Of a stretch of 64,000 nucleotides of DNA, positions 36,801 through 45,922 are shown piece by piece. The stretch comes from Nitrosomonadales bacterium (GTDB lineage: Bacteria; Pseudomonadota; Gammaproteobacteria; Burkholderiales; Gallionellaceae), in the NCBI GenBank assembly GCA_016721605.1, contig JADKHS010000035.1, positions 1 to 64,000 on the forward strand, given 5' to 3'. Below the pieces are notes generated by a model. It was not told where the DNA came from. It was given only the letters and a program-made list of their open reading frames with translations, and ran no database searches. The first letter of the stretch is position 1. Each line of letters starts with the position of its first letter. The position numbers and the translations under genes were made by a program.

Positions 36801-37400
36801 TCACCACCTCTTATCTTTACTAGTTCCCAGCAATGGCCGTAAATTTGTTGCAATCGCTTCACGCGCCCGAAAAATACGGGAACGCACGGTACCGACCGGG
36901 CAATTCATCGCGGCTGCGATTTCCTCATAACTTAACTCTTCAATTTCACGCAAAGTAAGTGCGGTACGTAGATCCTCAGGCAACTCTTGTAGAGATGAGT
37001 TCACTACATCAATAACTTGTTTACTCATTAATTGATTTTCAGGCGTACTAACTTCATGTAACAACCCCGCATCCTCAAAGCCCTCAGACTCTTCCGCATC
37101 AAATAGGGTAGTGATCGGAATACGTCTCTTAAACACTTGCAAATGATTTTTCGCTGTATTAATACCAATACGATATAGCCAAGTGTAGAACGCACTTTCT
37201 CCACGAAACGTCGGCAAGGCGCGATATGCCTTTATAAAAGCTTCCTGAGTAACGTCCTCGACCTCGACTGAATCGCGCACAAAACGCGAGATTAATCGCG
37301 CCAGCCGACGCTGGTACTTGGCGACCAGTAATTCAAAGGCGTGTTTGTCTCCGCGCTGCGCGCGATCAACCAATTGCTGATCGATTTCCCTCTCGCCCAT
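36801..37400 (-). CDS. rpoE: ECF RNA polymerase sigma-E factor
   Basis: The 199-residue protein has region 2 (AFELLVAKYQRRLARLISRF, VEDVTQEAFIKAYRALPTFR, FYTWLYRIGINTAKNHL) and region 4 (LPEDLRTALTLREIEELSYE, EIAAAMNCPVGTVRSRIFRA), with GERE-type spacing of sigma-24 proteins. It directs envelope-stress genes and usually its own operon. Its promoter should lie in the intergenic stretch above 37400. Confidence 0.96.
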   Translation of the reverse strand: MGEREIDQQLVDRAQRGDKHAFELLVAKYQRRLARLISRFVRDSVEVEDVTQEAFIKAYRALPTFRGESAFYTWLYRIGINTAKNHLQVFKRRIPITTLFDAEESEGFEDAGLLHEVSTPENQLMSKQVIDVVNSSLQELPEDLRTALTLREIEELSYEEIAAAMNCPVGTVRSRIFRAREAIATNLRPLLGTSKDKRW

Positions 37401-38466
37401 TCTGTTACCCTAAGTTTTATCATACCGCCCCAGAGGCGAGTCGTTTAATACTGCATTCTTGATAAATACCCACACAGCAAACCGCTATATCTCAAAACAG
37501 TGCAAGCCAATGGTTCGAATGTAATTTATGATACTCATTACCTTGATCCTTGACATACTTACCTGTTATGACTTCATCATCGATACTGGCGTCGTCTCCG
37601 AATTTTTCCCATCGTCGTGATCCTTTTGCCTGACTTTGCTCTGAAGCACAATACCGAATGCTCGACACACCATCGGCGCCCATAAAGAAACTAAAATCAC
37701 CCTATAAAAAATGGCGATCAGAAGTCACCAGTGTCCCGCCGGTTTTCCTGCGGTGAAATATGCTGCGGCAATTAAAGTGTCATGTAGCTGATAGCTGATA
37801 GCTGCGTCTACGGAGCGCAATCATACACCATCAACGCACCAGTAATACCTGACGTTGGAGGCATTTGAAATCGCTATTGCTTCGGCCAGCTTACTCCCGG
37901 CTTTGCCGACTCAGAAGTCCAGCACACAGACGAAATCTCCAATATACCTTGCCCTCTTCGAAATATTTCTATATCAGAAGTAAAATCATCGTAACTTAAA
38001 ATTCCGCGCCACTTATGTAACAATCAGCCCGCGTGAGATTTAAGCGAGACGCGCTCCAGATCAATCGCCTGTGATTTTTGAATGCCACCAAAACCGTATA
38101 GGGAAAAAAGACCATTCCCCATCACTGCCGCTCTGTTAAAACGTTAATCAATTCATATTATTGTGAAGCGCACCCTCTCATGAAATGTAGTCGCTGCCAA
38201 AAATACTTGCTGGATAAGCATTTTCTCGAACAGGGTGAGTGAGTGAAAATATCTGCAACACACGAGGACATCGAGCTGGTGCAAACCCGAATGGGTAGCC
38301 AAGCAACTTGACCACGCCACCATACGATAGTTTGGACGGTCTATTCCAGGTAGATTGATGGTGTAGATAAGAGCCAAGAACGCGGGGAAATTGACGCAAT
38401 ATTGCGGCTGATAGCCACAACAACGCCACTCAAACCGCTTAATACGCCTTAACTGATTGATTTATT
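37401..38466. other. Long region with no intact gene between rpoE and tRNA-Pro
   Basis: More than 1 kb without a convincing gene. A minus-strand reading at 37492-37683 (GADGVSSIRYCASEQSQAKG and on to a stop) and fragments near 37950-38110 (QAIDLERVSLKSHAG; SYDDFTSDIEIFREGK) look like pieces of one or two broken genes. I recognise no family. Confidence 0.5.
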
Positions 38467-38543
38467 TGGTCGGGCGAGAGGATTCGAACCTCCGACCACT
38501 TGCCCCTAGCCGGCATTACGCTACCAGGCTGCGCTACGCCCCG
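38467..38543 (-). tRNA. tRNA-Pro-like gene with an irregular anticodon arm
   Basis: The D arm (GCGCAGCCTGGTAGCG), T arm (GGAGGTTCGAATCCTC) and CCA end are typical of bacterial tRNA-Pro. The acceptor 3' side reads CGCCCGA where CGCCCCG would be needed to pair with the 5' CGGGGCG, so one C is missing. The anticodon arm does not fold normally: ATGCC-GGCTAGG-GGCAA lacks U33 and would put CTA in the anticodon place, or AGG in another register. Identity by backbone is Pro; the anticodon cannot be assigned. Confidence 0.7.
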
Positions 38544-38610
38544 AAGCTGAACATTATAACAGAGCAAAAAATACACGGATAAAAAATTAGCTAAGTACAC
38601 TTCAAGAAGA

Positions 38611-38684
38611 TGGAGGCGGGGGTCGGAATCGAACCGGCGTACACGGCTTTGCAGGCCGCTGCATGACCACTCTGCCACCCCGCC
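38611..38684 (-). tRNA. tRNA-Cys (anticodon GCA)
   Basis: A 74-base cloverleaf: acceptor GGCGGGG pairs with CCCCGCC, anticodon arm CGGC-CTGCAAA-GCCG gives GCA, T loop GGTTCGATTCC, encoded CCA end. Confidence 0.95.
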
Positions 38685-38739
38685 ATGTTGCGCATGCTTT
38701 AAGCAAAATGAGAGAAAGTAAGGTACTCTCTCAAGAAGG

Positions 38740-38815
<76 letters not shown>

Positions 38816-39004
38816 AAAAAATGAAGTCCGCATTATAGTGATATTACTACCCGTGTCAAGAAAACGAGGTAAGTTAATTCATTAATTATTCGGTTTTATT
38901 AAGGAATAATTACGATGTTTTTGCTAACACAACGAGCATCTCTGTATAATGCGCATCGTGCAATGGGTCTGTAAATATTCCTCATTCCAAACTTGCTTTA
39001 TCTC

Positions 39005-39092
39005 GCCCGGGTGGTTAAAGTGGTAGACACAACGGACTTAAAATCCGTCGGGAGAAATCTCTGTACCGGTTCAAGTCCGGTCCCGGGCACCA
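39005..39092 (+). tRNA. tRNA-Leu (anticodon TAA)
   Basis: An 88-base type II tRNA: acceptor GCCCGGG pairs with CCCGGGC, anticodon arm ACGGA-CTTAAAA-TCCGT gives TAA, long variable arm (CGGGAGAAATCTCTGTA), T loop GGTTCAAGTCC and encoded CCA. It is divergent from the Gly-Cys-Pro group. Confidence 0.95.
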
Positions 39093-39458
39093 ACAACTAA
39101 TAAGCTACAGCGTTCTTACCACTTATGAGTGGTGTTAGCTACGTATCATGCAAACACTGTGTAAACAATCAGGGGGCAATGAATAATTTCAATGTTGTAA
39201 TTAAATGCAACGATCTGAGTTTTTCAAAACTGTCGCCGAAATTAACTGAAATGGCAGTGAAAACGCTTACGCCAAGCATGAAAATAGAATCAGTGCTGCA
39301 ATCATTAGGGTAGACAAAGCACAGTTTCCATTTCAATGTATAAACCGATTTTCTGTTTTGACTTTGCTCAGCCTATCAAAATATTCCCCTAAGCGTTGCC
39401 GCAAACCATTTTTCACAGTGTTAGTGGGGATAAAATTTGGATTTTTAAAGGTATCCAA
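39093..39458. other. Region between tRNA-Leu and rep; one doubtful small ORF
   Basis: A plus-strand reading from about 39179 to 39313 (MNNFNVVIKCNDLSFSKLS and on, 44 residues) follows a G-rich stretch that could act as ribosome-binding site. It has no recognisable domain, and I give it little weight. The rest is AT-rich leader for rep. Confidence 0.3.
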
Positions 39459-41443
39459 ATGCTGAGTAAACTCAATCCCTCACAATACGAAGCAGTCAAG
39501 TATCTGGATGGCCCCCTGTTGGTGCTGGCTGGCGCAGGCAGCGGGAAAACGCGTGTTATCACCCATAAGCTAGCCTATCTGATCGAGCAATGCGGTTACG
39601 CACCACGCAACATCGCCGCAATCACCTTTACCAACAAAGCTGCGAATGAAATGCGTGAGCGCGTGGGCAAGCTATTAACTGGGCACAATGCCAAAGGTTT
39701 AACCATTTGCACCTTTCATGCGCTGGGTATGCAAATCTTGCGTGAAGAGGCTAGTCTGCTCGGTTACAAAAACAGTTTTCTATCTTCGATAGTGCTGATA
39801 CAGCAAAGATCATTAGTGAGCTGCTAGGTGCACCGGATAAGCAAGATATCCGTATCGCACAAAGTGTCATGTCCAAATGGAAATCCTCCTTCACCTCGCC
39901 AGAACAAGCGTTAAGCCTGGTAGAAAACGAATCAGATCAACGCACTGCATTACTTTATGGACGTTATCAGGAAACATTACGCGCCTATCAGGCGATGGAT
40001 TTTGATGACTTGATCCGTTTGCCAGTGGATTTATTTCAGGGTTTTCCTGAAGCCCTGCTGCGCTGGCAGCAACGTTTTCGTTATTTGTTGATCGACGAAT
40101 ATCAGGATACCAACGATTGCCAATATCAAATGACTCGCTTACTGGCGGGCAGCCGCGCAGCACTGACGGCAGTGGGCGATGATGATCAGGCAATTTATGC
40201 CTGGCGCGGAGCAAGCACCGCAAATTTGCAGAATTTACAAAATGACCACGTGAATTTACGCGTCATCAAGCTGGAACAAAACTACCGTTCTTCGCAACGC
40301 ATTTTGACCTGTGCCAATCATTTAATACGCAACAACACCAAGCTATTCGAAAAAAAACTGTGGAGCGACCATGGACCGGGCGACCCTATCCGCGTATTCG
40401 CAGCCAAGGACGGCGAGAACGAAGCAGAATCCGTAGTGATGCGTTTGCTGGCACATAAATTTGAACACAATACGCGTTTTTCTGACTATGCCATCCTGTA
40501 TCGCAGCAATCACCTATCACGTACTTTTGAGGAACAACTGCGTGGACAGAAAGTACCCTATACCGTCAGTGGCGGCAGCTCCTTCTTCGATCGCGCGGAA
40601 ATCAAGGATCTCACTGCCTATTTGCGCTTGATTGCAAACACGGATGACGACCCGGCCTTCATTCGTGCCATTACCACGCCTAAACGGGGTATCGGCAACC
40701 AAACACTGGAGAAACTTGCGGGCTATGCCGGTACACGCAACATCAGCCTGTTCGCAGCGGCTTTCGAGAGCGCCATGTCACATCAACTTCCTGCGCGACA
40801 GCATGAAGAATTACTAACCTTTTGCAATTTCATTAATCGCATGGAAGCGCGTGCCGACAAGGAGGAGTGTGCGACGGTGATGGCAGATTTAATGAGCGCG
40901 ATCGATTACGAGGCATGGCTGTTCGACAGCCATGAACCGCGTCAAGCGGAGCAATGGGCGAATGTTAGGACTTTGTCGGCTGGATCAACCGCAAATCGGA
41001 AGCTGACGGTAAAAACGTTGCTGGCGATGACGCAAACCATCGCGCTGATGAACCTGCTCGAATCCCGCGAAGAAGAAGCGGGATGCGGTTTCATTATCCA
41101 CTCTGCATGCTGCCAAGGGTCTGGAATTCGGTCATGTGTTCATGGTTGAGTGGAAGAAGGCACCCTACCGCACCACCAAAGCGAGCAACCGGAACAAATT
41201 GAGGAAGAACGTCGGTTGATGTACGTAGGCATAACTCGCGCGGAACGCTCGCTGCAAATCAGCTACTGCACCAAACGTAAACAGGGAAAAGAATGGCAGA
41301 CGTGCGAAGCAAGCCGCTTCCTACAAGAATTACCCGCAGATGAACTGATCTATTCGGGTGCATTACCAGTAGGCAGTACAACCGAAGTCAGTAAGGATGC
41401 GGGGATGGCGAAATTAGCGCGGTTGAAGGCGATGCTAGGTTGA
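39459..41443 (+). CDS. rep: ATP-dependent DNA helicase Rep (UvrD/Rep superfamily I), multiple apparent frameshifts
   Basis: Frames join into about 660 residues, the Rep length. Visible helicase motifs: LNPSQYEAVKYLDGPLLVLA and GAGSGKTRVITHK (Walker A), ITFTNKAANEMRERV, TICTFHALGM, then after a missing T at 39776-39779 IFDSADTAKIISELLG, MDFDDLIRLPVDLF, YLLIDEYQDTND (motif II), GDDDQAIYAWRGAS, LEQNYRSSQRIL. Further breaks near 40969, 41011-41015, 41080-41082 and 41149 interrupt STLHAAKGLEFGHVFMV and EERRLMYVGITRAERSLQI. Conservation between breaks is high. Rep helps replication forks past proteins. The start is the ATG at 39459. Confidence 0.88.
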
Positions 41444-41481
41444 CCCCATATTTAAGAATACAAAATAACTGATAGTGATAC

Positions 41482-41811
41482 TTAGCAGCAACGTTGAATG
41501 CCACTCCATTTTTTCCGCTGCTGGTAAAGATAGAAATCTTTGCGCGTCAGCGGCGTAATGCCAGGGGAACTGGTGGTATGTTGAGCGATGTAACGTTCGT
41601 AAGCATCGTCCCCACTCAATTCACGTATCACACGCCATACATAAGACAATAACTGAAACGGTTTGACACAGACTTCTTCGTTTGCTGTGAGTGTACCGCT
41701 TTGCGCAACACACTGATTTAGATCCCGGCCAGTTTCAAACGCCGGCAAACTAGAATCACTTACCACAGAAAATGATTCACCCACGCCTCTCTCAATCAAT
41801 CCCGTACTCAT
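41482..41811 (-). CDS. ybdD: YbdD/YjiX-family small protein (DUF466), CstA-associated
   Basis: The 109-residue reading ends in the family sequence (YVWRVIRELSGDDAYERYIA, PLTRKDFYLYQQRKKWSG, IQRCC). The usual YbdD is about 65 residues, so the first 40 or so here (MSTGLIERGVGESFSVVSDS and on) are an extension. However, the ATG at 41811 overlaps the cstA stop as ATGA, which supports real coupled translation. YbdD-type proteins are encoded next to the CstA pyruvate/peptide transporter and are thought to assist it. Confidence 0.8.
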   Translation of the reverse strand: MSTGLIERGVGESFSVVSDSSLPAFETGRDLNQCVAQSGTLTANEEVCVKPFQLLSYVWRVIRELSGDDAYERYIAQHTTSSPGITPLTRKDFYLYQQRKKWSGIQRCC

Positions 41812-43868
41812 GCTTTCTCCATTCTAGTCAACTGGTGCGACACCTCGGATAACGGAGGTACTGGCTTGCCATTTAGGTAGCGGACGCAGACACGCAGCAT
41901 GTCGAATACGATTAGCCATAACATGCATACAAAAAACAAGGTCAGCACTGCATCAAGGCGCTGGTTAAAGATAAGCTGCGGTGCGATAGCGGCTTTTTCT
42001 GGGGAAAGGAGACCTGATGCGAGTTTTGTGGCTAGATCATTGGCAGCAGCGAGAAAACCGATACGTACATCAGTGCTGGTGATTTTTTCCCACACTGCAC
42101 TGCTGGTAATTATGATCAACCAGGTAAGCGGCAAAGCCGTGATCCAAGCATATTTTAGCTTGTCGGATTTAACCAGGATACCCGTGGCGACACACAACGC
42201 GATGGCAGCCAGAATTTGATTCGAGATACCGAACAACGGCCACAGGATGTTGACACCACCATTGGGATCAATCACGCCAATGTATAAAAAATAGCCCCAG
42301 GCAGCCACAATAATACCGCTACTCAACAACACTGATGGATACCACGAGGTGTGGCCCAGCGGTTTCCAAACATTGCCTAGCATGTCTTGCAACATGAAGC
42401 GGCCGACACGCGTACCTGCATCCAGCGTTGTGAGAATAAAGATGGCCTCAAACATGATGGCGAAGTGATACCACATGGCAAGCATACCTTGACCAAAGGC
42501 ACTACCAAAAATACTGGCCATACCAACCGCTAGCGAGGGCGCACCGCCAGTACGCGCGAACAGGGTAGCTTCTCCCATCTGCTGCGCCAGCAAATTCATC
42601 TGCGCCACCGTAACCGGAAAGCCCCAGCTGGAAATTTTGGCCACTGCATCTGCCGCTTCTTTGCCAACGACACCCGCTGGAGAATTGATAGCAAAGAACA
42701 CGCCGGGGTCTAACACCGTAGCTGCAATGATCGCCATTATTGCAACGAAAGATTCCAGTGCCATGCCGCCGAAGCCGATCATGCGAATATCGCGCTCATT
42801 GCTCAGCAGCTTAGGCGTAGTGCCGGAGGCGATCAGTGCATGAAAGCCAGAAATTGCGCCACAAGCGATGGTGATAAACACGAAAGGAAATAATTTACCT
42901 CCAAAAATAGGGCCGGTCCCGTCGACGAACTGGGTGAATGCGGGCATTTTTACGTTCGGTTGCATCCACATAATAGCTAGCATCAACAGGATGATCGTAC
43001 CGAGTTTCATGTAGGTAGACAGGTAATCGCGTGGCGCAAGCAGCAACCATACCGGTAGGATAGCTGCTGCAAAACCGTAAGCAATTACCATCCAAGCCAA
43101 TGGCAGACCGGAATAATCAAAAAACTCGCGTAGGTTTTGTTGGTGCTCAATCCATCCACCACCCGCCACAGCTAACAGTAACAAGATGACGCCCAGTAAC
43201 GAACCTTCAAGCACACGGCCCGGGCGGATAGAACGCATGTATAGGCCCACCAACATAGCGATGGGGATAGTGGCAGCCACGGTAGAAGTAGCCCAAGGGC
43301 TATGTTTCATGGCATTGACCACTACCAAACCGAGCACCGCGATGAGAATAATCATGATAAACAGCGTAGTAGTTAGCGCAGCAACACCGCCAATAGCACC
43401 CAGTTCATCTCGCGCCATTTGACCTAAGCTGCGGCCATTACGACGGGTAGAACAAAACAACGTAACCATGTCCTGCACACAGCCGCCGAGTACTGCGCCG
43501 AATAATATCCACAGCGTACCTGGCAAGTAACCAAACTGTGCAGCCAGAGTCGGTCCGACCAGAGGCCCTGGTCCCGCAATAGCGGCGAAATGGTGTCCAA
43601 ATACGATCCAGCGATTGGTTGGAATATAATCCCGGCCGTTATCGAGTCGCTCTGCGGGTGTAGCGCGAGTCGGATCAATGAGCAAGACTTTAGTGGCAAT
43701 CCATGTTGCGTAGAAACGATAGGCAATCGCATATACGCACAGCGCGGCTGTAACAAACCACAACGCGTTGATCGACTCGCCGCGATTCAGCGCTATACCG
43801 CCCAATGCGGCAGATCCAAGCGAGGCAACGGCAATCCAAACAAAGATGGCCACCAATGAATTTTTCAT
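41808..43868 (-). CDS. cstA: Carbon starvation protein CstA, membrane transporter
   Basis: About 686 residues from the ATG at 43868 (MKNSLVAIFVWIAVASLGSA; an upstream start at 43898 adds nothing). It is highly hydrophobic with many membrane helices and the CstA signatures: NNGRDYIPTNRWIVFGHHFA shifted by a few residues (LDNGRDYIPTNRW), AGPGPLVGPTLAAQFGYLPG, GAVLGGCVQDMVTLF, SIFGSAFGQGMLAMWYHFAI and ILTTLDAGTRVGRFMLQDML. CstA and BtsT proteins import pyruvate or peptides in carbon limitation. It forms an operon with ybdD. Confidence 0.95.
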   Translation of the reverse strand: MKNSLVAIFVWIAVASLGSAALGGIALNRGESINALWFVTAALCVYAIAYRFYATWIATKVLLIDPTRATPAERLDNGRDYIPTNRWIVFGHHFAAIAGPGPLVGPTLAAQFGYLPGTLWILFGAVLGGCVQDMVTLFCSTRRNGRSLGQMARDELGAIGGVAALTTTLFIMIILIAVLGLVVVNAMKHSPWATSTVAATIPIAMLVGLYMRSIRPGRVLEGSLLGVILLLLAVAGGGWIEHQQNLREFFDYSGLPLAWMVIAYGFAAAILPVWLLLAPRDYLSTYMKLGTIILLMLAIMWMQPNVKMPAFTQFVDGTGPIFGGKLFPFVFITIACGAISGFHALIASGTTPKLLSNERDIRMIGFGGMALESFVAIMAIIAATVLDPGVFFAINSPAGVVGKEAADAVAKISSWGFPVTVAQMNLLAQQMGEATLFARTGGAPSLAVGMASIFGSAFGQGMLAMWYHFAIMFEAIFILTTLDAGTRVGRFMLQDMLGNVWKPLGHTSWYPSVLLSSGIIVAAWGYFLYIGVIDPNGGVNILWPLFGISNQILAAIALCVATGILVKSDKLKYAWITALPLTWLIIITSSAVWEKITSTDVRIGFLAAANDLATKLASGLLSPEKAAIAPQLIFNQRLDAVLTLFFVCMLWLIVFDMLRVCVRYLNGKPVPPLSEVSHQLTRMEKA

Positions 43869-44095
43869 AGTAATTTCTATGCAAGAAGGCAACCGCAAAT
43901 TATGACATGCCTCACAACTTAGATGGAGTTGATAAAGATTATTATCTTTAATGTTTATATTAAATTCAATTTAATATAAACGTATTTTGATCGGCATTAA
44001 ACTGAACTTTAACCCAAATTCTTGAGCGTCCCCCTTTGCCTGACTAACAAACACTGTCAGAATGTCCACATAATTCATCGCGTAGAGACATTGCT

Positions 44096-45075
44096 ATGAA
44101 AGCACCTATCCGCATCGCCATCACTGGTGCTGCTGGTCAAATTAGTTACAGCCTGTTGTTTCGCATCGCCAATGGCGAGATGCTGAAACACGAACAACCC
44201 ATCATCCTGCAACTGCTGGACATACCACAAGCACAGCAAGCGTTGCGTGGCATAGCGATGGAGTTGGAAGACTGCGTATTTCCCATGTTGCAGCAGGTTA
44301 TCATTACTGATGACCCCAAGGTCGCCTTTCGCGACGCAGAAATTGTCCTGCTAGTTGGCGCGCGTCCGCGTAGCAAGGGCATGGAACGCAGTGAACTAAT
44401 CGAGATTAACGCTGGTATTTTGCCGAACACGGCAAGATTCTCAATGCATTCGCCGCACCACATGTCAAAATTTTAGTGGTAGGCAATCCGGCTAATACTA
44501 ACGCACTAATTGTCATACATAATGCCCCTGACCTTAACCCGAAAAATATTAGCTCTATGATGCGGCTTGATCATAACCGCGCTATCGCGCAGGTAGCGCG
44601 TAAGCTTTCCCAGCCCATAGGTAACATCAAAAAAATGGTGGTGTGGGGCAACCATTCCTGTACACAATATCCCGATCTGTCACATGCCGAAATACGAGGA
44701 AGCAAAGTCCTCGATATTCTGCCAGATCATAATTGGGTTGAAAGCGAATTTATCCCGACTGTACAAAAGCGCGGCATGGTAGTGATCGAAGCGCGTGGCT
44801 TGAGTAGCGCTGCCAGCGCTGCCAACGCAGCCATCGGCCACATGCATGATTGGATACTTGGCTCACACCATGATGACTGGGTCACCATGAGCGTACTCTC
44901 GGATGGTAGTTACGATATACCAGCAGGCGTTGTGTACGGTTTTCCGGTCACCTGTCACAACGGAGACTACAAAATTGTGCAGAATTTGCCCATAAGTGAA
45001 ATTACGCCAATATATGCTGGAAAACTATCATGAGTTATCGAAAGAACGAGAACAAATCAAACACCTACTAGGATA
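44096..45075 (+). CDS. mdh: Malate dehydrogenase, apparent frameshifts
   Basis: The first frame (to about 44420) holds the Rossmann start (IRIAITGAAGQISYSLLFRI) and VLLVGARPRSKGMERSELIE. One T restored at 44418-44421 continues as AEHGKILNAFAAPHVKILVV and GNPANTNALI, MMRLDHNRAIAQVARKL with the catalytic region, and VVWGNHSCTQYPDLSHAEI. Near 45008-45020 one or two more indels hide the end (MLENYHELSKEREQIKHLLG), stopping at 45073-45075. The joined length of about 326 residues is the norm for this MDH type. It interconverts malate and oxaloacetate in the TCA cycle. Confidence 0.92.
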
Positions 45076-45922
45076 AATAGTAACTACTATTCATATGGTT
45101 ATATTAGTTTCAGCCCCACTATCTGAATACACAAAGAATACACAAAAGCTAAAAAATAACAAATTAGGACAGCATCCCTGTTTTTATACTAGCTCAACTA
45201 CCACCCACTAAAAACGTTATTAGTTTACTGGAGTTGAATATCCAATGGCTCGCAATCAAGGAAGCTGCCATCCCTGGCCTAAGTGGTATTGCTGTATTTT
45301 TTTGTACCTATTCACGTTATCCGCTGACCAGGACATTGCTGTATAACCCAGCCAATTAAATATTGAAAAATCACACAAAAACTCGTTTATTAAATGCTAC
45401 CTACCTGCTTGGCGCTACCTTTTTCTTTTCTTCGGGGATAAACTACATCCTCGAAAAGTTGGCTGTTGCCCTGTAAATAGTGTTGCTTTCAATGAAGCGT
45501 GGAACAACTAACCTTCTATGCTCATGATGATGATTTTTTATTATTTGTGGCACACCATTTCCAGCATGGTTGGGTTTGCTTTGGACGATGTGCTCACATC
45601 CAAAAAACTTAAAGGTGAAAAACATGAGTAGCGTATTGCGTAGCATTTGGGCCTTCATCATACTGATTGCTGTAATCATCACGATTTTTGTGCTAATCGG
45701 CGTGCTTAGTCTTATCGTTTTCCCATCACACTGGCTCTCTTAATGTCTATTTGAAGTATGGGCTTAAAAGATACCCAATTTTGGGTGAACAGAAAGCTGG
45801 CTATCGCTAGCACCGGCCTTGCGGCTGCGACATCCCTAATTTGCCGTGCATCAACGGGTAGAATTCGAATGCCAACAAGCCTTTGACGAACAATGGCACT
45901 TTAAAATAACGTACAAGCCTAC
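45076..45922. other. Region between mdh and the GGDEF/EAL gene; one tiny membrane ORF
   Basis: Apart from the 39-codon ORF at 45624, listed separately, no gene is recognised. A reading from 45245 (MARNQGSCHPWPKWYCCIFL and on) is short and unconvincing. Confidence 0.4.
45624..45743 (+). CDS. Possible 39-residue single-span membrane protein
   Basis: ATG at 45624 follows an AAAGGTG site 6 bases upstream. The product (MSSVLRSIWAFIILIAVIIT then IFVLIGVLSLIVFPSHWLS) is almost entirely one membrane helix with a short polar N-terminus. Tiny membrane proteins of this kind exist, but nothing here gives function. It is convergent with the following regulator gene. Confidence 0.35.
   Translation: MSSVLRSIWAFIILIAVIITIFVLIGVLSLIVFPSHWLS

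Noticed and set aside
37492..37683. 63-codon minus-strand ORF after rpoE
   Set aside because: No recognised family, no ribosome-binding site seen and surrounding sequence looks decayed.
38500..38520. Amber-suppressor-like CTA anticodon in the tRNA-Pro gene
   Set aside because: It arises only if a loop without U33 is accepted, and the arm has other signs of error. I report the irregular tRNA but do not claim suppression.
39459..45075. Programmed frameshifting in rep and mdh
   Set aside because: Several breaks per gene, in both directions, without slippery heptamers or matched downstream structures. Indel error is simpler.
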